DNA from: Rufibacter roseus
GTDB lineage: Bacteria; Bacteroidota; Bacteroidia; Cytophagales; Hymenobacteraceae
Length of the DNA: 64,000 nucleotides
Assembly: GCF_001647285.1 (NCBI RefSeq)
Contig: NZ_LRML01000016.1
Location: 41,846-105,845 of the forward strand
Reading direction: 5' to 3'
This document shows positions 50,844-59,346 of the stretch, in pieces (position 1 is the stretch's first letter; each line of letters begins with the position of its first letter). Made by a program: the position numbers and the translations under genes. The notes beneath the pieces are model-generated. The model made no database searches, was not told the origin of the DNA, and was given only the letters and a program-made list of their open reading frames with translations.

Positions 50844-51494
50844 TTGACACCTTCGCCATTATACTTGTTTAGTGGGCTTGGAGCCGATGAACGCATGTTC
50901 CAGAACTTGGTTTTCCGCCACCGTAACCCAAAATTCATCTCATGGATTCCGGCACATAAAGGCGAGTCACTCCAGTCTTACGCCCAGCGGTTATTAGCCC
51001 AAATTGAACCCTCTGAACAGCCTCCTATTCTAGTTGGGGTAAGCTTTGGCGGTATTGTAGCGCAGGAGGTAGCAAAGCTTAAACCGGTTAATAAGGTAAT
51101 TCTCATTTCTAGCTTAGCCAGTTCAAAAGATTTGCAGTGGCACTACCGCATAGGTGGTGCTCTAAAGTTACAGCGGTGGCTGCCGTTCCGGCTCATAAGA
51201 CTTTGGGAAGCGCCTGCTAATTGGGTTTTCGGAGCAAAGACCTCAGAAGAAAAAAAGCTGCTGAAAGCAGTAGTCATGGACACTGATATTGCCTATTTAC
51301 GCTGGGCTCTGCAGCAGATCTTGAACTGGAGACAATCCTCCCCCGCTCCCACCACCGTCATCATTCATGGTGATGAAGACAAAGTGCTTCCGTTCCCACC
51401 TTACCCTCACACGAAAATCATAAAAGGCGGAGAACATTTAATGCTGCTCAGCAGAGCTCCAGAGGTTAGTAAATTCATTAACAAGGAGCTATAA
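50844..51494 (+). CDS. Alpha/beta hydrolase
   Basis: 216-aa hydrolase. Nucleophile elbow GVSFGG (S67), acid in IHGDEDKVLP and histidine in KGGEHLML. Translation appears to start at TTG 50844, 5 bp after the previous stop; the first ATG is 17 codons in and would remove the first strand (LYLFSGLG). Substrate unknown. Probably cotranscribed with the YCII protein. Confidence 0.85.
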   Translation: MTPSPLYLFSGLGADERMFQNLVFRHRNPKFISWIPAHKGESLQSYAQRLLAQIEPSEQPPILVGVSFGGIVAQEVAKLKPVNKVILISSLASSKDLQWHYRIGGALKLQRWLPFRLIRLWEAPANWVFGAKTSEEKKLLKAVVMDTDIAYLRWALQQILNWRQSSPAPTTVIIHGDEDKVLPFPPYPHTKIIKGGEHLMLLSRAPEVSKFINKEL

Positions 51495-51600
51495 CAATTC
51501 TATTTAACATATATTATTAAATAAAAACACACTTTCCCATCTACCTGAATTAATTCACCTAAAGCCATGCAAGAGGCTGGCAAAGCCATATAACCGCTCT

Positions 51601-51640
51601 TTGTTTTAGCCTTGGTTTTTGAAAAACAGGTCAAAAACAG
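51601..51640. repeat. Dispersed palindrome copy 14
   Basis: 40 bp, left TTGTTTTAGCCTTGGTTTTT, right AAACAGGTCAAAAACAG. It is the reason an upstream in-frame ATG (51619) for trpS looks available; that ATG lies in the repeat. Confidence 0.8.
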
Positions 51641-51741
51641 TTAATAAAGAAGTTCTTCCTCCAGAAAAAGCAGCACAGCACGGGTTTCGTTTTCCGGTTT
51701 GCCTAGCAATCGCTTTCTTTGCACAAATTACAGTACAAACC

Positions 51742-52716
51742 ATGGCACGAATTCTTACGGGCATCCAAAGCAGTGGCCGACCACATCTGGGCAACTTGTT
51801 GGGTGCTATCCTTCCGGCAATTGAGCTCTCTAATAAAGCAGAGAATAATTCACTTTACTTTATTGCTGATTTACATTCTTTAACCACCATTCGGGAGGCT
51901 GATGTACGCCGAATGAATACGTATGCCGTAGCAGCGGCCTGGTTAGCGTTTGGACTTGACACAGACAAGCATATTTTCTACCGTCAGTCTGATGTGCCGG
52001 AGGTAACTGAATTAACCTGGTACCTGAGCTGCTTTGCGCCCTACCCTATGTTGGCCAACGCACATTCTTTCAAAGACAAATCGGCCCGCCGCCAACTGTC
52101 TGACGTAAACTCAGGTTTGTTTACGTATCCGGTGCTCATGGCTGCCGACATTCTGCTGTATGATGCGGAGTTTGTGCCGGTAGGCAAAGACCAGATACAG
52201 CACCTGGAAATCACCCGTGACCTGGCCAGCTCTTTCAACCACATCTACGGCGAAACCTTTGTGCTGCCCCAAGCCAAGGTTGATGAGAACGTGATGACGG
52301 TACCTGGCATAGATGGCGAGAAAATGAGCAAATCATACGGTAACACCATTGACATCTTTTTACCTGAGAAAGAGCTGCGGAAGCGTATCATGAGCATTGT
52401 TTCTGACAGCAAAACCCTTGAGGAGCCCAAAGACCCTGAAACAGATCTTACCTTTAAGCTCTATTCACTTATTGCTTCTGAAGAAGAAACAGAATCTCTG
52501 CGCCAGAGCTACTTGGCGGGTGGTTACGGCTACGGTCACGCCAAACAGGCGCTGTATGAACTCATGCTGAAGAAATATGCTGAGCCCCGCGAGCGGTTCA
52601 ACTATTACATGAACAACCTTTCTGAGTTAGATGCCAAATTGGCCGAAGGTGCCGCCAAGGCCCGTGCCATTGGAGCCCCGGTGCTTCAGAAAGTGCGGGA
52701 GAAATTAGGATTTTAA
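51742..52716 (+). CDS. trpS: Tryptophanyl-tRNA synthetase
   Basis: 324-aa class I synthetase. The HIGH-type motif is PHLGN (residues 14-18) and KMSKS lies in GEKMSKSYGN. YPVLMAADILLYDA and VGKDQIQHLEITRD are TrpS signatures. An in-frame ATG at 51619 would add 41 residues encoded partly by a palindromic repeat and is rejected; ATG 51742 gives the normal N-terminus MARILTGIQSSG. A bidirectional terminator follows. Confidence 0.96.
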   Translation: MARILTGIQSSGRPHLGNLLGAILPAIELSNKAENNSLYFIADLHSLTTIREADVRRMNTYAVAAAWLAFGLDTDKHIFYRQSDVPEVTELTWYLSCFAPYPMLANAHSFKDKSARRQLSDVNSGLFTYPVLMAADILLYDAEFVPVGKDQIQHLEITRDLASSFNHIYGETFVLPQAKVDENVMTVPGIDGEKMSKSYGNTIDIFLPEKELRKRIMSIVSDSKTLEEPKDPETDLTFKLYSLIASEEETESLRQSYLAGGYGYGHAKQALYELMLKKYAEPRERFNYYMNNLSELDAKLAEGAAKARAIGAPVLQKVREKLGF

Positions 52717-52740
52717 GCAGCACCACAACCTTTTCCGTAA

Positions 52741-52776
52741 AACAAAAGCCGAAGCTATTAAGCTTCGGCTTTTGTT
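52741..52776. terminator. Bidirectional terminator between trpS and the lipoprotein gene
   Basis: Perfect 16-bp stem (52741-52756 with 52761-52776, core AAAAGCCGAAGCT), 4-nt loop, T-runs on both strands. It ends right at the stop codon of the convergent gene. Confidence 0.92.
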
Positions 52777-53937
52777 TTATTCTTCGTAAGAAGTAGAAGC
52801 GTAATATTTAATTCCGTTTGGAGTAAAATAGAAATAATAGTATTCCTGTGGCGTGTACAGTTTTATTTCATTTACGGTCTTGTCTTTTACTCTTTTGTCT
52901 AATCTCTCCAGTTCATGCAAGTATGTCGTTTTGTTTTGAAGTGGATCAGCAATATCTATTATAAACAAAGATTCTCCTTTTCCATCTAATAAAACGAAAC
53001 TGGAATCAACTTTGGCCACAGGCGCGGTATAGCCTAGCTCTTCAAAAAAACCGTCATACCTATAGCCGGCCAGAGATTTCCCGTTCACGTGGTAAAAGAT
53101 GAGATTCTTAGATTTCCTATCTCGCTCCTCATGGTACTCCCGCACCCCCTTCTCTGTTCTGTAACCTCTTGAAATAATATAATCATAAATTACTACAAAG
53201 GTGGTGTCGGTTAAGAAGGAGCTGTAGACCACATCACTTATCCCAAAATCAAAAATGTATCCGGCGGGTCCATACAAAGAGGAGCAATTCAGATAATATT
53301 TACGGTCATTAGTAAGCTGCAGCTCACTGTCACAGCCACCACCACCGGTATGGCTGTAATTTTGAAGGCGCAGGGGGGTGCCTTTCAGGTCGGTTACCAG
53401 CATGGCAACGCCTCCCACATCGCTATCAGGCAGCCCAAACACTATATCGAAAAGCACTTTATCATCAGCAGTCACACCTCTGAACACAGGAGGAATAGGG
53501 GCGCTTTCCCCAATGTATCCGTTTTCTTTTTCAAGCTTCATAAAGTCCTCCTTCCTGAATGCCTTCTGAAACAGCACTTTCCCGTTCTTCTGCAACCTGA
53601 CCTGATAATGGGTATCATGGTTATATGATTTATGAGGCACCGGTTTCTCACCGCTATCCCACTCATATACCTCCACCACTGAGCTGTCGTTAAGGCTATA
53701 TGCTTGTGTGATGGCTTTGTACACATCAGAACCCACTATTACCTCAGTGGTGTCATATCTTCTCTCTGTATCTGGGTAGGCATATTGATATACTGTATCG
53801 TTTTTAGGAGAAGCTTCGGGGAGAGTGGTGGTGCCGGCATTGGCGGAACCAGCTTTTTCCTGCGCTGGCTTTTCTTTCTGGCAGCTGCCAAATGCAATTA
53901 TGACCAAAAGGAAAAGGTAAGTACATTCTTTTTTCAT
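52777..53937 (-). CDS. Lipoprotein of unknown function
   Basis: 386-aa protein with a lipoprotein signal peptide (LFLLVIIAFGSCQKE, lipobox cysteine about residue 19), a short acidic/alanine-rich linker and a beta-rich body. I do not recognise a family. Two cysteines in GGGCDSELQ and LNCSSLYG may form a disulfide. Probably anchored in the outer membrane or periplasm. Single gene. Confidence 0.85.
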   Translation of the reverse strand: MKKECTYLFLLVIIAFGSCQKEKPAQEKAGSANAGTTTLPEASPKNDTVYQYAYPDTERRYDTTEVIVGSDVYKAITQAYSLNDSSVVEVYEWDSGEKPVPHKSYNHDTHYQVRLQKNGKVLFQKAFRKEDFMKLEKENGYIGESAPIPPVFRGVTADDKVLFDIVFGLPDSDVGGVAMLVTDLKGTPLRLQNYSHTGGGGCDSELQLTNDRKYYLNCSSLYGPAGYIFDFGISDVVYSSFLTDTTFVVIYDYIISRGYRTEKGVREYHEERDRKSKNLIFYHVNGKSLAGYRYDGFFEELGYTAPVAKVDSSFVLLDGKGESLFIIDIADPLQNKTTYLHELERLDKRVKDKTVNEIKLYTPQEYYYFYFTPNGIKYYASTSYEE

Positions 53938-53992
53938 GCCACAGGTTACAAGTATTCTTTAAATTTCACAACAAGCGCATAAGACAGTATAT

Positions 53993-54032
53993 CTGTTTTC
54001 GGCCTCTTTTCAGCAAAACACCCCAAAAACAG
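53993..54032. repeat. Dispersed palindrome copy 15
   Basis: 40 bp, left CTGTTTTCGGCCTCTTTT, right AAACACCCCAAAAACAG. Confidence 0.75.
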
Positions 54033-54035
54033 CAA

Positions 54036-54069
54036 AGCTCCCGCCAAAGCTTTCACTTCAGCGGGAGCT
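54036..54069 (-). terminator. Terminator of the 134-aa protein gene
   Basis: AGCTCCCGC pairs with GCGGGAGCT (9 bp, 16-nt loop); on the minus strand TTTGCTGTTTTTG follows, supplied in part by palindrome copy 15. Confidence 0.65.
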
Positions 54070-54096
54070 GCTAATAATGTAAGAAGAGGAAAAGAT

Positions 54097-54501
54097 TTAC
54101 GCCTCTTCTGAGTTCCAGACTACCTGTGCGGTTTTACCTGATGTCAGGATGAAGCGCACCGGATTTGGCACCAGTACCAGACGGGCCTCTTTGTTAGGAT
54201 AGACTTCCGTCTCTACCCAAACCCCCTGCTTGCCTGTAAGCGTCACCTGGCCATCTTCATTCAGGGCTTCTGGCAGGTAGGCGGTGGGCAAAAGCACATC
54301 GGTGTCGGAGTTTATTTTATGGTGAATATCACCTAAAACGTCTTCCAGGTATTCGCCGTAATTATCATTGAAATCGTCTTCCAGGTCGTGCAGTTCCTCT
54401 TCCACGTCATCGTAGCGCTCGTCGTTGTAAGAGAGCTTGCCTAATTCCTGCTTTTTCTGGATAAGGGAAACCAGCGAAGTATTCAAATCTTGGATATTCA
54501 T
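54097..54501 (-). CDS. Conserved-looking protein of unknown function
   Basis: 134-aa soluble acidic protein. Residues 1-65 are helical and rich in Asp/Glu (YDDVEEELHDLEDDFNDNYGEYLEDVL), and 70-134 are beta-rich (VWVETEVYPNKEARLVLVPNPVRF). No signal peptide. I do not recognise the family; a housekeeping-type protein restricted to Cytophagales is possible. It is divergent from hppD. Confidence 0.8.
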   Translation of the reverse strand: MNIQDLNTSLVSLIQKKQELGKLSYNDERYDDVEEELHDLEDDFNDNYGEYLEDVLGDIHHKINSDTDVLLPTAYLPEALNEDGQVTLTGKQGVWVETEVYPNKEARLVLVPNPVRFILTSGKTAQVVWNSEEA

Positions 54502-54663
54502 GCTTTGGTGTATTTTTCACAAATTTTATAACATCTGACGCTATTTCCAAGTAGATGGGGCAAAACCCTTCGGAAAGAGTTTATTTTCTTTCCGGCCCAA
54601 TTCTTCTATTTTTACCGGCAAAGCCTTCCGCTGGGAGCCTTTCCACCTCATAAAGAACCTACT

Positions 54664-55764
54664 ATGGCTACAAATTCAGATTTTCTGCCGTTAAATGGCA
54701 CAGATTACATTGAGTTCTATGTAGGGAACGCCAAACAAAGCGCCTATTATTACCAAAGCGCCTTCGGGTTTGAGTTGGTAGCCTACGCCGGACCCGAAAC
54801 AGGAGTACGTGACCGGGCTTCTTATGTTTTACAGCAAGGCAAGGTACGGTTTGTCCTCACCACCTCCCTTCTACCTGATTCAGAAATATCAGAGCATGTC
54901 CGCAAGCATGGTGACGGCGTGAAAGTGATGGCTCTGTGGGTAGATGATGCCAAGAAATCTTACCAGGAGACCATAAGCCGGGGCGCCAAATCGGCAGGTG
55001 AGCCAAAAACACTCACCGATGAATTTGGCGAGGTGAAAGTTTCGTCTATTTACACCTATGGCGAAACAGTGCACACGTTTGTGGAGCGTAAGAACTACAG
55101 CGGCGCCTTTATGCCCGGGTACGTGGCCAGAAAGAGTAGCTTTCCGGTTTCTCCGGTTGGGTTCAAGCACGTGGACCACTGCGTAGGCAATGTGGGCTGG
55201 GGCGAAATGAACACTTGGGTAGACTTTTACGCCAAAGTCATGGGCTTTCAGCTGTTGCTCACGTTTGACGACGAAGACATCTCCACAGAATATTCTGCCC
55301 TTATGAGTAAGGTCATGAGCAACGGAAACGGCTACGTCAAATTCCCCATAAACGAACCAGCCGAGGGCAAGAAGAAATCGCAGATTGAAGAGTACTTAGA
55401 TTTCTACGGCGGACCAGGCGTACAGCACATTGCCATTGCCACGGATGACATTGTAGACACCGTGGCCGAACTGCGCCGACGGGGCGTAGAGTTTCTGACG
55501 GTGCCCAGCTCTTATTATGAGGACCTGCTAGACCGCGTTGGCAAAATAGACGAAGACCTTCAGCCCCTCAAAGACCTGAACATTTTGGTAGACCGCGACA
55601 ACGAGGGCTACCTGCTCCAGATTTTCACCAAACCCGTGGAAGACCGCCCTACGGTGTTCTATGAAATTATACAGCGCAAAGGAGCCAAGTCTTTCGGGAA
55701 AGGCAACTTTAAAGCTTTGTTTGAGGCCATAGAACGCGAGCAGGCGCTGCGGGGGAATCTTTAA
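54664..55764 (+). CDS. hppD: 4-hydroxyphenylpyruvate dioxygenase
   Basis: 366-aa Fe(II) dioxygenase of tyrosine breakdown, making homogentisate. The iron ligands are H172 (HVDHCVGN), H255 (GVQHIAI) and E334 (YEIIQR). Two vicinal-oxygen-chelate halves span 12-145 and 168-335. Other genes of the pathway are not adjacent, so it is a stand-alone gene here. Confidence 0.96.
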   Translation: MATNSDFLPLNGTDYIEFYVGNAKQSAYYYQSAFGFELVAYAGPETGVRDRASYVLQQGKVRFVLTTSLLPDSEISEHVRKHGDGVKVMALWVDDAKKSYQETISRGAKSAGEPKTLTDEFGEVKVSSIYTYGETVHTFVERKNYSGAFMPGYVARKSSFPVSPVGFKHVDHCVGNVGWGEMNTWVDFYAKVMGFQLLLTFDDEDISTEYSALMSKVMSNGNGYVKFPINEPAEGKKKSQIEEYLDFYGGPGVQHIAIATDDIVDTVAELRRRGVEFLTVPSSYYEDLLDRVGKIDEDLQPLKDLNILVDRDNEGYLLQIFTKPVEDRPTVFYEIIQRKGAKSFGKGNFKALFEAIEREQALRGNL

Positions 55765-55769
55765 TAATT

Positions 55770-55919
55770 GAGAATGTGTGAAGGAGTGATTGAGTGAATA
55801 AAGTTATATTGAGTAGCTGATTTTGTGAGAGTTTGAATGACTGAGATAAAGCATTTACAGAAACTAAAATCTACTGATCAATCATTAATTTTTTATTCAC
55901 CACTCCTTCACACATTCTC
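55770..55919. repeat. Long imperfect inverted repeat after hppD
   Basis: Perfect 19-bp arms (GAGAATGTGTGAAGGAGTG at 55770-55788 and its complement at 55901-55919), continued inward by TGAATAAA (55795-55802) and TTTATTCA (55892-55899). Further CATTC/CACTCATTCACACATTC repeats run to 55960. It lies 5 bp after the hppD stop. Confidence 0.85.
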
Positions 55920-55971
55920 CCCTAAATTCACTCATTCACACATTCTGTCCATCACTCATTAATACATAACT

Positions 55972-57720
55972 ATGGAAAACAACTTATCACTGGAACCGGA
56001 AATTCTGAACAAAATAAATACATGGCTCGAGGGCAGCTACGACGCCGACACCAAGGCTGAGTTACAGCGTCTGGTTGACGCCAAAGACACGGATACCCTC
56101 ACCGACTCATTTTACAAAGAACTGGAGTTTGGCACGGGTGGCTTGCGGGGCATTATGGGCGTGGGCAGTAACCGTATGAACCGGTACACCATTGGCATGG
56201 CCACCCAAGGCCTCAGCAACTATCTTCTCAAGTCGTTCCCAGACCAGCGGGTGAGCGTAGCCATAGCGCATGACAGCCGTAATAACTCTGATGTTTTTGC
56301 GCGCGTGGTAGCCGATGTGTTCAGCGCCAACGGTATAAAAGTATACTTCTTCAAAGAACTGCGTCCCACACCAATTTTGTCTTTCGCCATACGGCATCTG
56401 GGTTGCCAGAGCGGCGTGGTACTCACGGCTTCCCACAACCCCAAAGAGTACAACGGTTACAAGGCCTACTGGAACGACGGTGGCCAAGTAACGGCTCCGC
56501 ACGATAAGAACATCATTGCCGAGGTAAACAAGATCCAGAGCGTGGACCAGGTGAAGTTTGATCGCAACGAAGCCAACATTGAATACATTCTGGAGGAAGT
56601 AGACCAGGCCTACTTAGACAAAGTGGCGACCCTGAGCGTGGACCCAGAAATGATTAAGCGGCAGCAAGATCTTAAAATTGTCTTCACCCCTATTCACGGT
56701 ACCGGCGTGACCTTGGTGCCCCGTGCACTGGAGCGTTTCGGATTTACCAATGTGCACGTGCTGGAGGCGCAGGCCACGCCAGACGGCAACTTCCCAACCG
56801 TGGTGTACCCTAACCCTGAAGAGAAAGACGCCATGGATCTGGCCATGCAGAAAGCGAAGGAACTGGATGCCGATTTAGTCATGGCCACCGACCCTGACGC
56901 TGACCGCGTGGGCATGGCCGTAAAAGACCAGCACGGGCAGTGGGTACTCTTGAACGGTAACCAAACTGCCGCCCTGCTTACCTACTACATTCTACAAGCC
57001 TGGAAAAAAGCGGGCAAGCTTACCGGTAAAGAATACGTGGTGAACACCATTGTCACCACCGACCTTATTAACCGCGTAGCCGAAGGCTTTGGTGTAGACT
57101 GCTACGAAACCCTGACCGGCTTCAAGTACATTGCCACCATCATGCGCGAGAAAGAGGGCGAGGCCCAGTACATCTGCGGTGGCGAGGAAAGCTATGGTTT
57201 CTTGGTGGGTGACTTCGTGCGTGACAAAGACGCCGTATCTGCCTGCGCCATGATAGCTGAAATGGTAGCCTCTGCCAAAGACCAGGGCAAGAGCATCTTT
57301 GAACTCATGATTCAAATGTACACGGAGTTCGGGTACTTCAAAGAAGACTTGATCTCCCTTACCAAAAAAGGCCACCGTGGTGCCCTGGAAATTCAGGAGA
57401 TGATGCAGGAGCTGCGCGAGAACCCGCCGCAAACCATTGCCGGTTCTCCGGTTACTACTCTCATTGACTATAAAACTGGCTTCAGCCGCAACTTACAGTC
57501 TGGCGAGGAGAAAGCCACTGGCCTGGAAAGCTCAAACGTGCTGCAGTTCCTGACCGAAGACGGCACCAAAGTGTCTGCCAGGCCTTCTGGTACAGAACCT
57601 AAAATAAAGTTCTACTTCAGCGTGCGTGAGCCCCTAAACTCAGCTGAAGAGTTTGAGCAGGTAGGCAAAAAGCTGGACGAGAAAATACAGCGTATTATTT
57701 CTGACCTTAAGCTAACCTAA
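55972..57720 (+). CDS. pgm: Phosphoglucomutase / phosphomannomutase
   Basis: 582-aa alpha-D-phosphohexomutase. The phosphoserine is S154 (LTASHNPKEYNGYK), the magnesium loop DPDADR is at 307-312, the sugar loop is GGEESYG and the phosphate loop RPSGTEPKIKFY is near the C-terminus. Length matches the long bacterial PGM group (PgcA-like), which feeds glucose-1-phosphate to envelope sugars and glycogen. It is the last housekeeping gene before the accessory island. Confidence 0.95.
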   Translation: MENNLSLEPEILNKINTWLEGSYDADTKAELQRLVDAKDTDTLTDSFYKELEFGTGGLRGIMGVGSNRMNRYTIGMATQGLSNYLLKSFPDQRVSVAIAHDSRNNSDVFARVVADVFSANGIKVYFFKELRPTPILSFAIRHLGCQSGVVLTASHNPKEYNGYKAYWNDGGQVTAPHDKNIIAEVNKIQSVDQVKFDRNEANIEYILEEVDQAYLDKVATLSVDPEMIKRQQDLKIVFTPIHGTGVTLVPRALERFGFTNVHVLEAQATPDGNFPTVVYPNPEEKDAMDLAMQKAKELDADLVMATDPDADRVGMAVKDQHGQWVLLNGNQTAALLTYYILQAWKKAGKLTGKEYVVNTIVTTDLINRVAEGFGVDCYETLTGFKYIATIMREKEGEAQYICGGEESYGFLVGDFVRDKDAVSACAMIAEMVASAKDQGKSIFELMIQMYTEFGYFKEDLISLTKKGHRGALEIQEMMQELRENPPQTIAGSPVTTLIDYKTGFSRNLQSGEEKATGLESSNVLQFLTEDGTKVSARPSGTEPKIKFYFSVREPLNSAEEFEQVGKKLDEKIQRIISDLKLT

Positions 57721-57780
57721 CAGGTTAAATATATTTTACCATTTATGAATCCTTTCTGGCCTGGTGCTGGAAGGGATTTG

Positions 57781-57819
57781 TGTTTTGGGGCTGTTTTCAT
57801 GAAAAATGCCTTAAACTGC
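57781..57819. repeat. Dispersed palindrome copy 16 (degenerate)
   Basis: 39 bp, left TGTTTTGGGGCTGTTTTC, right AAAATGCCTTAAACTG. Confidence 0.6.
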
Positions 57820-57856
57820 AGATGCCTTTGGTAAGCTCCCGGAGCCTGATAATTAA

Positions 57857-57901
57857 CCGTAATATATACGTATAATACGTTTATATACGTATATATTACG
57901 G
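57857..57901. repeat. Perfect 18-bp AT-rich inverted repeat
   Basis: Arms CCGTAATATATACGTATA (57857-57874) and its complement (57884-57901) around a 9-nt loop. Each arm is a near-palindrome itself (TATACGTATA). Confidence 0.9.
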
Positions 57902-58022
57902 CTTTGCCTCGCCCTCTCCTACTCAATTTTATGCGCTTTTATAGGGCTATAACCAGTTTGAAACCTCTTATAAAAGCTCTAAAAGGCAGTTTTCCGAATT
58001 TAGTTGCGAACATGCTGCCTAA

Positions 58023-58144
58023 TATGTAAATTGTATAAGTAAAGGCGGAACGCCTTTGAAAAAGAAACCGGAACATAGCGGGTGGTACCACCTCCACATA
58101 TAGTGCCGATAAGTATACCTGGTGTTTTTATACAATAGTTAGGT
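58023..58144 (+). other. Candidate degenerate attC or attI at the array start
   Basis: ATTGTATAA (58030-58038) pairs with TTATACAAT (58128-58136), directly before the core GTTAGGT (58138-58144). This is the arm layout of the attC sites here (compare R'' + ATTGTG… in attC3 and attC4). Inside lie two hairpins, AAAGGCG-GAA-CGCCTTT and GGTGGTACCACC. The left core is not RYYYAAC, so it may be decayed or be the primary attI. Confidence 0.45.
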
Positions 58145-58162
58145 GTAATTTATAATATAAAT

Positions 58163-58696
58163 ATGGGTCAATCAGCTACGCTATATAGAATATCAAAAAC
58201 TGACTTTGAGGATAACAGAAGCGACCAGCAGCAATTGATTTCTCTAGCAAAGGGATTTGCCACCTTCGAAAAATTCTTCATGGGCTTAGACTTCATCCTT
58301 AAGAAAGGAGAAGACGACAGCACTCAAGTAGTTTTGGATGAAATATTCAATCCTGTATGCTATGATGAGAATGGTATAGAACCTGACTTCAGTAAATTGA
58401 GCGATGAAGAACTACACGACCTCTTCTTTAATGGAAGCTTACTTAGTTACTTACCGTCAGAGAAAATTAGAGCAGTTAATTCAAAGCTGGAAAGGCTAAC
58501 CAAACAAGAAGTTGCCTCTCGCTTTAACGCAGAAGAATTGAATGAGAATGATATATACCCAAATGTTTGGCATTCTGACAACTCCCCTGAACAAGCCTTC
58601 AACTTGAATCATATTTTAGAGGACTTTGAGAAGTTAAAGAACCTATTTAGCCAAGCTAGTAAAGAAGAAGAATATATTCTCCAGTTTATTGGTTAA
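58163..58696 (+). CDS. Cassette 1: DUF1877/YfbM-like protein
   Basis: 177-aa soluble acidic protein. MGQSATLYRISKTDF at the start, the LAKGFATFEKFFMGLDFIL helix and the C-terminal helix (HILEDFEKLKNLF) resemble the DUF1877 (YfbM) family, whose function is not known. Cassette spans 58139-58775, its start 25 bp after the recombination point. No promoter of the TAnnTTTG type is visible; the AT-rich leader TAATTTATAATATAAAT precedes the ATG. Confidence 0.82.
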   Translation: MGQSATLYRISKTDFEDNRSDQQQLISLAKGFATFEKFFMGLDFILKKGEDDSTQVVLDEIFNPVCYDENGIEPDFSKLSDEELHDLFFNGSLLSYLPSEKIRAVNSKLERLTKQEVASRFNAEELNENDIYPNVWHSDNSPEQAFNLNHILEDFEKLKNLFSQASKEEEYILQFIG

Positions 58697-58713
58697 GAAG
58701 AAAAAAAAACAAC

Positions 58714-58781
58714 ACCTAACAAGGTGCATAAGTCATGCTTCGGCCGACGGCCTTGCACGCCTCATGCACTAGACGTTGGGC
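58714..58781 (+). other. attC1
   Basis: 68 bp: R'' ACCTAAC, arms GTGCAT/ATGCAC, tip GGCCGACGGCC, R' GTTGGGC. R'' with its two upstream bases (ACACCTAAC) complements the start of cassette 1 (GTTAGGTGT). Confidence 0.9.
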
Positions 58782-58801
58782 AGAATTAATAAAAAATAAA
58801 A

Positions 58802-59254
58802 ATGAGAGCAGCCAATTTCTTATTAGTCCTTGTAATGCCACTTTTGGCTTTTAAGTGTATAGATAAGAAAATGCGAAACAACTTTATTGAAGTATCTAAT
58901 GGCTTTTCTCAAAACGTTTATTGTGTACCAAGTTTTAATTACCCTGATACAACACTTTCCTTTCTTAGTAAAAACCAGATTCTAGGAAACGACTCTATTT
59001 ATTTTTTGCCTTCTTTAGGTAAAAAGGAATTGTTCTACATACCGCTTTGTGAAGAAGCAACATGGAAAAGGCTTAACCCAAATGACACTTTGCAAATATT
59101 TGTTTTTGATGAGAAAATGATAAAAGGTAAATCTTGGGATTATATTGTTAAAAATAGGATGTATGTAAAAAGGCTTTCATTCACTTTTAAAGAAATTCAA
59201 CAAAATGAGTGCAAGATTATGTTGAACCCTAACTGTTTGGGTAAAGAAAAATAA
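58802..59254 (+). CDS. Cassette 2: small exported protein of unknown function
   Basis: 150-aa protein with an N-terminal hydrophobic segment (FLLVLVMPLLAFKC); the cysteine at 19 could be lipidated, though the lipobox AFKC is not canonical. The rest is beta-rich with no family recognised. Cassette spans 58776-59322. AT-rich compared with the chromosomal genes to the left. Confidence 0.8.
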   Translation: MRAANFLLVLVMPLLAFKCIDKKMRNNFIEVSNGFSQNVYCVPSFNYPDTTLSFLSKNQILGNDSIYFLPSLGKKELFYIPLCEEATWKRLNPNDTLQIFVFDEKMIKGKSWDYIVKNRMYVKRLSFTFKEIQQNECKIMLNPNCLGKEK

Positions 59255-59259
59255 CTCAT

Positions 59260-59328
59260 GCCCAACAACACCTAAACGTCAGCCTTCGGCCGACGGCCTC
59301 GCCCGTCGTTTAGCCAAGTACGTTAGGT
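59260..59328 (+). other. attC2
   Basis: 69 bp: R'' GCCCAAC, arms CCTAAACG/CGTTTAGC, tip GGCCGACGGCC, R' GTTAGGT. R'' complements the start of cassette 2 (GTTGGGC). Confidence 0.92.
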
Positions 59329-59346
59329 GCCATAAGAATTAAAACA

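Larger units (their letters stand above)
57721..58137. other. Junction region between pgm and the cassette array
   Basis: 417 bp without a gene. It holds palindrome copy 16, an 18-bp perfect inverted repeat (57857-57901) and a structured stretch (58023-58137) that may be a degenerate attC or attI. No integrase frame is present. Confidence 0.6.

Noticed and set aside
51619..51741. In-frame N-terminal extension of trpS
   Set aside because: It is encoded partly by a palindromic repeat, and TrpS proteins begin at MARILTGIQ.
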